Assembly (NCBI GenBank): GCA_964006375.1
Contig: OZ023267.1
Span: 39,324,721 to 39,388,720 of the forward strand
DNA: 64,000 bases
Source: Tillus elongatus
Taxonomy: Eukaryota; Arthropoda; Insecta; Coleoptera; Cleridae
Reading direction: 5' to 3'
Position 1 is the first letter of the stretch. Every line of letters begins with the position of its first letter. Positions 58,161 through 64,000 of this stretch are shown piece after piece. Position numbers and translations under genes: made by a program. The notes beneath the pieces were generated by a model. The model saw only the letters and a program-made list of their open reading frames with translations. It ran no database searches and had not been told where the DNA came from.

Positions 58161-59849
58161 CAGCGGTTCTTAATGTTTTTTACTCAGCGACGCACCAACA
58201 TACTCTTTAAAAATTCCCGACACCCTTACATACTTACATGCAAAATGTTTGATATTCGAAGTAAAGGTAGGTACAGACACATTTATTAAATTAAACATAA
58301 TTAACCTATTAAACGTAGTTTTTATTGCGTGAGATACAGACATACAAACACATAAGGTAAAAAATAGGAGCTTAAAATTAGTGTGCGATTTGTCTTTTGC
58401 AAAGTTTACGAGGATGAATTGTTGACAGGCACACTCTCATCTCGCTATCCACATCAAGTAGTCGAGAACGGTACCCAGATTTCATGTTTTTGATTGCAGA
58501 AGATGCAGATTCACATAAGTACGATGTCGAGAAGGGCATTAAAAGAGATATTGCTTTCTTTGCTAATTCTGGGTAGTCCTTAACTTAAATCCAATAAACA
58601 TCTGGAGGCACTTCTCTAAATTTTGATTTCAAAACTGTATCAGAATAGACTTCAATAAGCTGTTCCTTTTCAGAACAGGATAATTCCGCCTTATCTACGT
58701 TGTTCTCGTCAAGTGCAATCAACCACTCACAACCGACACACGAGATAGAGGGAAAGTATTTAGTTATCCCTTCTTGCAACTTAGATAGGTACTCTTTTAT
58801 GCTATCCTTTAGTAGAGTTCTATCTTCAGGTTTCAAGTTAATTAAAGTTATAGCTGTTTCTGGAAAAGCAATCAGATCGTTTATTTTTTCTATAACCGAG
58901 TTCCACAAGGTAAGTTTTTTGAAAAATGCACTTATTTTATCAGTTGATGATATTATGGTTTCCTTTCGTCCTTTCATAGTTGCATTCAAAGAATTTAGCT
59001 CACTAAAAATGTCAGATAGGTAGGCCAACTTAGCACACCAAACAGGGTCTTCAAGATTTTTACAAAACTCGCTTTGACCATTCTCTGTTTTGAAAAATGT
59101 GAGTAGTTCGTCTTTCAGTTCAAGAACTCTCTTTAGTATTTTTTCCTTTCGAAAGCCAACGAATTTTACTATGGAATAATAACAGTTTATGATCTGCGCC
59201 AATTTTTTTACAAAGTTTCTCGAATACTCTTGATTTTACCGGGCGAGTTTTGATAAAGTTGATAATAGAAACAACAGTTTGAAGAAATCAGAGGCAAAAT
59301 TTAATTTGGCCAGTTGTAAATGGGACCATAAATACTGAGCAATCAGGAATAATCACAATCAACCCTTTATGCCAAACAAGTTTGTCCTGAGCTGCATTTA
59401 CCTCAAAACATTAGAGATAACCTTGAAACTTACAGTTGTATTTTCTTTTCCAAATAAAACAAAATCAAAAAAAAAAAGTTTTTGTTTGTAAACAACAATC
59501 CATATTTTTGCAGTAACTGTTAAATTAATACTTAAACTTAGACAAAGACACGGATTTTTAAAGATTTTAACACTTGCCTCTCGAAATAACACTTGACACG
59601 AAACATATTATTTGAAAAATGACCGACTCGCCGACTTGTCAATTTCACGTAGTACATGGCCTTCTATAGGTCATTCTAGTAATGAATGTACCTAAAACAA
59701 ATAAAAATAGATGGCAGCAGTTGTATTGTATTTCAGATTAATTTTTGAGTAATCTCAAATAAACGCAATGTATTTGTAAATCTCGCGACACACTTGACAG
59801 GTGCTTGTGACACACCAATGTGTCGCGACACGGTGGTTGAGAATCGCTG
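58161..59849 (-). mobile_element. hAT transposon, 1.7 kb, with 8-bp target duplication
   Basis: Ends CAGCGGTTCTTAATG (58161) and the inverted form of CAGCGATTCTCAACCACCG (59849). Flanking 8-mers GTCTAGTA (58153-58160) and GTCTAGTG (59850-59857) differ by one base. The subterminal words TCAGCGACGCACC and GTGTCGCGACAC are typical of this hAT group. A degraded transposase lies on the minus strand. The element splits an R1-like LINE within the reverse-transcriptase region. Confidence 0.85.
58378..59330 (-). pseudogene. hAT transposase (ZBED5/FAM200-like), broken
   Basis: Minus strand. Reads NFIKTRPVKSRVFEKLCKK and HKLLLFHSKIRWLSKGK near 59150-59270. A 1-base shift near 59150 leads into the 205-codon open frame (KILKRVLELKDELLTFFKTE, AKLAYLSDIFSELNSLN, and so on). 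The frame meets one TAA at 58585-58587. It then continues in the same frame with KDYPELAKKAISLLMPFSTS, YLCESASSAIKNMKSGYRSR and the final LCKRQIAH, which is the hAT C-terminal dimerisation region. It resembles the transposases related to ZBED5/FAM200/SCAND3. The N-terminal BED finger is not visible. Confidence 0.85.
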
Positions 59850-60571
59850 GTCTAGTGAACATAATTTCAGACTATTTGTGCAATAGACAGTTCATATCAT
59901 CATGTACGATGGACTTCTTACCCTGGAACCTAGAAGAACCAAAAAGAGTAACTCTAATATAATTTGCGGATGATATAGCTCTAGGTGTCGTAGCCTCAAA
60001 TGAACAGATCTTTATGAACAAACAAATGCCGCACTACAGAACATTTCTAATTGGATGGCAAGCCAGGATCTCTGCCCTGCACCAGAAAAAAGGAACGTGT
60101 CCTCCTGACTAAGAGAAGAAAGATGTATTCTATTAAATTCATGATAGAAGTTGTGAAGATAAAACCTAGCAGAAATATCAGATATCTAAGAGTCTACCTC
60201 GATACAAAGCTATCCTTCGCCGAGCAGACTAGAAGATATTTACTTAAAGCTGAAAGAACAGTAACAGCCTTTAATAGTTTGATGCCAAACATATGAGGTT
60301 TCCGGTCATCCAAACTAAAAATATTAACTAGTATGGTATAATTGGAAGTGCTGTATGCTGTGCCCGTCTGGCATAGAGCCACACACAACAAGATATTGAG
60401 AGATAAGCTGACACGGCTGCAAAGGAAGGCGGGCATGAGAATATGTAGTGCATACAGAACTACCCCTACCGCAGGAGTGTCAGTTATTGCTGGGCTCGCT
60501 CCAATAGAACTCCTAGTGGAAGATAAGTATACTTGGAAAACCCAAATCACCACAACACATATTTTTAAATA

Positions 60572-60613
60572 CCTAACGATTGTTTCACTAACGAGTTTAG
60601 CGTTATCAGAGCA
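60572..60613 (-). ncRNA. Hammerhead-like motif, minus strand
   Basis: Minus strand: CTGATAA (core with one change), C, stem GCTAA/TTAGT, GAAAC, AATCGTTAGG. Same architecture as 53911-53955 but with a core substitution, so probably inactive. Confidence 0.45.
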
Positions 60614-60726
60614 TCATCAATTCGTAAGACGATCCTAACGATCGGTCCCTAAAAAGATGTGTTGTGGTGATTTGGGTTCTCCAAATGTAGTTATACTTTA
60701 AAGTTCTAACTCAGTTAGAATTTTTC

Positions 60727-60770
60727 ATCCTTTGATGACGCTAACCTTGTTAGTGCAACGATCGTTAGGT
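60727..60770 (+). ncRNA. Hammerhead-like motif, plus strand
   Basis: CCT, TTGATGA (first core C changed to T), C, a 6-bp stem GCTAAC-CTT-GTTAGT, then GCAACGATCGTTAGG. Stem I CCT/AGG and the CGATCG palindrome are kept. GAAA has become GCAA. Likely an inactive relative of the motif at 53911. Confidence 0.45.
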
Positions 60771-61330
60771 GTTAAAAAAGATGTGTTGTGGTGATTTGGG
60801 ATTTCCAAGTGTACTTATCAGTGCTCAACACAGGTTCCAATCTTCACTTAGTCGTGGTGGAAGAAAGAAGGGAACAGCAAAAACTGAGGTGAGCGAAAAG
60901 CTCATGGAAAAATGGCAGACAAAATGGAAGTAATCCACGAAAGGTAGCTGGGTGGAGAGAGCATATGGCAAGATAGATTGCTATTTGACACAAGCGCTTT
61001 TAGGCCACGGCTGCTTCTCGACATACCTTTTTAGATTCCACCGGTACGACACAGAATATTGCAGTTACTGTGAAAGGAGTGATGATGCGATGCAGACGCG
61101 GTTCAATTGCATGAGATAGGAAGCCGTTCGGCAAAAATTCACAGAGATAACAAAGTTATCGATCACGGCAGAAAGCATGATGTCGCAACTATCATTGTCA
61201 CAAGAATTATGGAACATCATAGAACATGTCTGTACCATAATTGGAGAAATAATAGAGACAAAAGACACTCCAAATAGAGAGGCTTGGAAATGAACCCAAA
61301 TATAACCATTATTGAACCCCTAATCTTACA

Positions 61331-61787
61331 AAAATTACAATTAAGAGGGGAACGTAGGGAAATTGTAACATAAACAGAAGTATAAACAATCAAATATTGT
61401 TTTGAGACAATGCAGCAGCGAATTCCAGAGCACTATCAGTAGTTTTCACTTGCACCGGTGATCTCGCCGGCAAGGTCCCCAAAAGGAAGAAGTATGCCTC
61501 TTTTAAATAATGTTTACAGAATGTTTTTACCTTTCAGAATATTACCAAAAAATTTTGGCCTCTTTGCCTCGAGATCTTTTAGCAAACTTATTTCTTCTCT
61601 TGCTTCTTTTAGAACATTTTGTCTACATTTATATCGGTGACATTGTCTTTGTCTTTTTTCTACATGTCACATTTCAAAATCCCTAATAATGTCTTTGAGG
61701 TGTAAAGCTCAACTTTTAAGTTTGAGCTGCTAAAAAATAGTTCCTATAAACATATGAGCCTAAAATTAAGCTACTTTATAAGTCTCA
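61331..61787. other. R1-like LINE 3' region or unassigned
   Basis: 61270-61375 may be the 3' UTR of the R1-like LINE. The remainder shows no motif. Confidence 0.3.
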
Positions 61788-61981
61788 TGCCGAGTTTCAC
61801 AAAGCACGATTAAATATGTACCGACCGGTTAGTTAACCAAGGCTTAATACAACCGAGCGCAGTTTCTAAATATTTGGTTGTCATGGCAAAAACCCGAATC
61901 ATAGTCCGTAATTGGTCATCTAAAGTCTTGATTGTCTAACCGTTTGTTAAATATTTAATCGAGCTTCGTGAAACTGGGCGT
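61788..61981. repeat. Small MITE with inverted ends
   Basis: Ends CCGAGTTTCACAAAGCACG and the inverted form of CGCCCAGTTTCACGAAGCTC, both followed by ATTAAATAT, with CCGGTTAG / CGGTTAG further inside. Flanks TAAGTCTCATG (61777-61787) and TAAGCCTCCTG (61982 on) match at 9 of 11 positions and may be a target duplication of about 9 bp. Non-coding. Confidence 0.6.
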
Positions 61982-62309
61982 AAGCCTCCTGAAATTACTA
62001 AACTGAATGGCAAGTTCACATCTGCCACAAAACTGGAGTTTAGTCTTTTGAATCGGATAGTGTAATTTTTTTCAGGCGCACCGAAATTTAAGGAGCTAAA
62101 AATAGGCGGAATAGATCAGGGAGTCCAGAATTACCCTGTCCAAAATAACCCGTGCCTTTGAAGGCGACTCAACTAAAGGGATAGTTCACATCTGTTGCAT
62201 AACTCAAGCTCTAGCCCTTCGAATCGGATGCGTAAAGTAGGAATAGCAAGTTAAAAAAAGTAGTACTTTTGGGAACTGTTAAAAATAATCAGATAAACCT
62301 AAACTCGAA

Positions 62310-62665
62310 GGTTAACGATATCAACAGGACTACCAAGAACTGTAATGTTAGGCGCATATTGAAAAAGCACAAACTTAATCCCTACAGGACTTAAAAAGTT
62401 CATCGCCTTATACCGGGAAATTTGGACGCCGGATCGACTTTTGTCAATGGTTTCTAGAAAACTGTAACCAATTGCGCGATTTTGGTTTTATTTGTATTTG
62501 GACATACGAAGCGTATCTAAGTAGCGTGCTGGTATTTTCAACCGCTAAAACTGTTACACTAGGGCGAAAAAAATCCCCATTAATTTGTGGAGCAGAGAAA
62601 TCAAGGAAGATTTGGGTTTAGTGTGTGGACAGGTATTTTCAGGGGAAAGATTGGAGTCACTTTAA
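62310..62665 (+). pseudogene. Mariner-like transposase fragment
   Basis: Frame-corrected text: ILKKHKLNPYRT, HRLIPG, FCQWFLENCNQLRDFGF, IWTYEAYLSSAGIFNR and RFGFSVWTGIFRGKIG. This is the region around the first catalytic Asp. The expected WTDEAYF has become WTYEAYL, so the catalytic Asp is lost. No other domain is visible. Confidence 0.6.
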
Positions 62666-62765
62666 AAAATGCATAGTTTCCAAAAACACTCCATATCTCT
62701 GAAAAGGTGATAGATGTGCCTATGCGATTTTCGCCATTAACTTTGCCACTGAAATTGAGACTAAG

Positions 62766-63257
62766 TGAGTGGTGAGACACGAAGCAACGTGCCGCCGCCT
62801 AGTTGCGGAACCAAGTAGTATGTTGTCACGCCAGCTCCAAATAACACAAAATGTTATAAAATATCGACTGTATACAACCAACTAACAATTTAGTAAATTG
62901 TCAGCCCTGGCCCATTTCTACCCTAATATAGGGACAAAGTATGTAAGGCAAGATCTATTCTCGTCACAATTAGAACCGTAGACCGGCTTAGCTCTAATTA
63001 AAGCTCTTCAGTACGTCATATTACACTGTGTTATTTGGAGCTGGCGAGACAAGATACTACTTGGTTCCGCAACTAGGTGGCGACGCGTTGCTTCGTGTCT
63101 CACCACTCACTAAGTGTTGGAAGGCTGGCTACAATAGCCGTATTACTTTATATGTGTATTTTCGCTACAATTAGTATCCCGTACTGAAGAGCTCTAATTA
63201 GAGCGCAACCGGTCTACGGTTCTAATTGTGGCGAGAATACATCTAGCCTTACATTGA
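62766..63257. repeat. Two interleaved inverted repeats
   Basis: Arms A (62766-62855) and A' (63024-63117) are inverted copies (GAGTGGTGAGACACGAAGC, GTTGCGGAACCAAGTAGTAT). Arms B (62943-63020) and B' (63185-63257) are a second inverted pair (CACAATTAGAACCGTAGACC, AGAGCTCTAATTAGAGC-like). Order is A-B-A'-B'. The same blocks occur once at 22990-23175. Confidence 0.7.
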
Positions 63258-64000
63258 AATTGAGCCTCAAACATCGACTTCAGTTTTCGCCTATCGCGTT
63301 TATCAATGGAAGTTTCCCTTAAAAGTGATCAATGTAACTCACCCTGTACATACTATCTTATTGTATGCTGTAAATAATTACCTAATTAATTATTAATAGC
63401 GCTAGTATTATTTCAGTGTTCAAGATATTTAGGTTTACTTATACTGTTATTTCTATTATGCCGCATACCCCTATATTAGCATTTAAAATACTTCGTTCAG
63501 CAGATTTATGAATGACACGACAGTGCAAATTAAAATGGAACACAAAAGACCAAACGTACAGCTAAAGTTCATTCATATGGTGGATTTGAGCGGATGCCAG
63601 AAATGTAGCCAAAGAAAAACAACAAAATGTGTCACAATGATGAGAAGATTAAGAAAGTTATGTGGCGAAAATAGCACCCACAGGATTCCTCTCCTACAAC
63701 TGCAATCTCTAGCGAGTCCAGTCGGTGCGGTAGAACTTGCTAATGACTGGATGAGGCATCCATTCATATAAATTCCGTATTTATAAGATATTCTCTTGCT
63801 CTGGCGTCCTTAGTTTGTCAGGCTAACTAAGAGCAGTATAAATGTTCAGACTTTGTAGTATATTTTGTTTACTTACACGAAGGAAAAGACAATAAGTGGG
63901 ATAAATCAACTGAATCTCAAAACAAAAAATTGGTTAATTACAAACAAACAAATACAATTAAACAAATTTCACTGGATATACCTCATTGAGCATGTATGTC
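63258..64000. other. Unassigned terminal stretch
   Basis: An 87-codon frame (63508-63771) overlaps a 64-codon frame on the other strand. Neither shows a motif or nearby splice signal that would support a gene. Confidence 0.35.

Larger units (their letters stand above)
60530..60850. mobile_element. Inverted pair of Penelope-like terminal repeats inside LINE
   Basis: 60537-60640 (minus) and 60650-60838 (plus) are inverted copies. Both carry the AAATCACCACAACACAT block and a hammerhead-like core. Flanking direct repeats GTGGAAGA (near 60517-60524 and 60851-60858) look like the target duplication, and the LINE reading frame is interrupted exactly here. No RT remains. Confidence 0.6.
58060..61330 (+). 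pseudogene. R1-like LINE, split by hAT and Penelope insertions
   Basis: Coding blocks in order: FCLDIG (58078, RT motif A start), WSKIL-like GQTISSFMRRRGIYDSLV, then after the hAT element NIISDYLCNRQFI. FADDIALGVVASNEQ follows at 59965 (motif C), then KIKPSRNIRYLRVYLDTKLS, LYAVPVWHRATHNK, AGMRICSAYRTTPTAGVSVI and GLAPIELLVED. The polypeptide resumes after 60838 with VEERREQQ, then YLTQALLGHGCFSTYLFRFH and TEYCSYCERSDD, a cysteine-containing tail typical of R1-type ORF2. Several stops and frameshifts. Insertions are 58161-59849 and 60530-60850. Confidence 0.75.

Noticed and set aside
63508..63771. 87-codon frame as a host gene
   Set aside because: No motif, no splice context, and an overlapping antisense frame of similar length; nothing favours coding.

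Overview
The window looks like intergenic DNA from a large, AT-rich, repeat-dense animal genome, most likely an arthropod (perhaps an insect). The evidence is indirect. I see Jockey-, RTE- and R1-like non-LTR retrotransposons, a Penelope-like element with a GIY-YIG domain, hAT and Tc1/mariner-type transposase wrecks, tRNA-headed SINEs, and at least thirteen long (TA)n tracts. There is no bacterial gene organisation and no rRNA or true tRNA gene. I found no convincing host gene; the only candidate is one 47-bp exon-like stretch at 9907-9953.

Layout. 0-8 kb: copies of a hairpin-ended repeat family that carries an internal tract (called the 'tract element' below), old LINE fragments, and a foldback transposon (4252-5602) inserted in one tract element. 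8-12 kb: two SINEs, the C-terminus of a tyrosine-recombinase-like protein followed by a 130-bp palindrome, then quiet AT-rich DNA. 12.4-15.7 kb: a LINE with an intact 988-codon ORF, flanked by a 7-bp duplication and inserted in a tract element. 16-23 kb: RTE fragment, a second broken copy of the same LINE, SINE pieces, another LINE tail. 24-29 kb: two mariner-like transposons with very long inverted ends, one full length and one internally deleted. 29-38 kb: tract elements, a SINE, LINE scraps and a third mariner-like transposase. 39-51 kb: LINE 3' fragments, a full SINE ending in a (TAA)n tract, GC-rich foldback repeats, tract elements and a hAT-like composite. 52-56 kb: a LINE split by a hAT-type element with a recognisable target duplication, a transposase scrap, and a Penelope-like element with a 509-codon open frame. 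57-64 kb: an R1-like LINE split by a 1.7-kb hAT transposon and again by Penelope terminal repeats, a small MITE, a further transposase scrap and a pair of interleaved inverted repeats.

The sequences act as a record of layered insertion: at least four nestings can be read at base level from target duplications. The two most unusual signals are hammerhead-ribozyme-like cores in the Penelope terminal repeats, and the tract-element family, in which different microsatellites sit at one fixed internal position. All functional statements rest on motif recognition by eye; no database search was possible.
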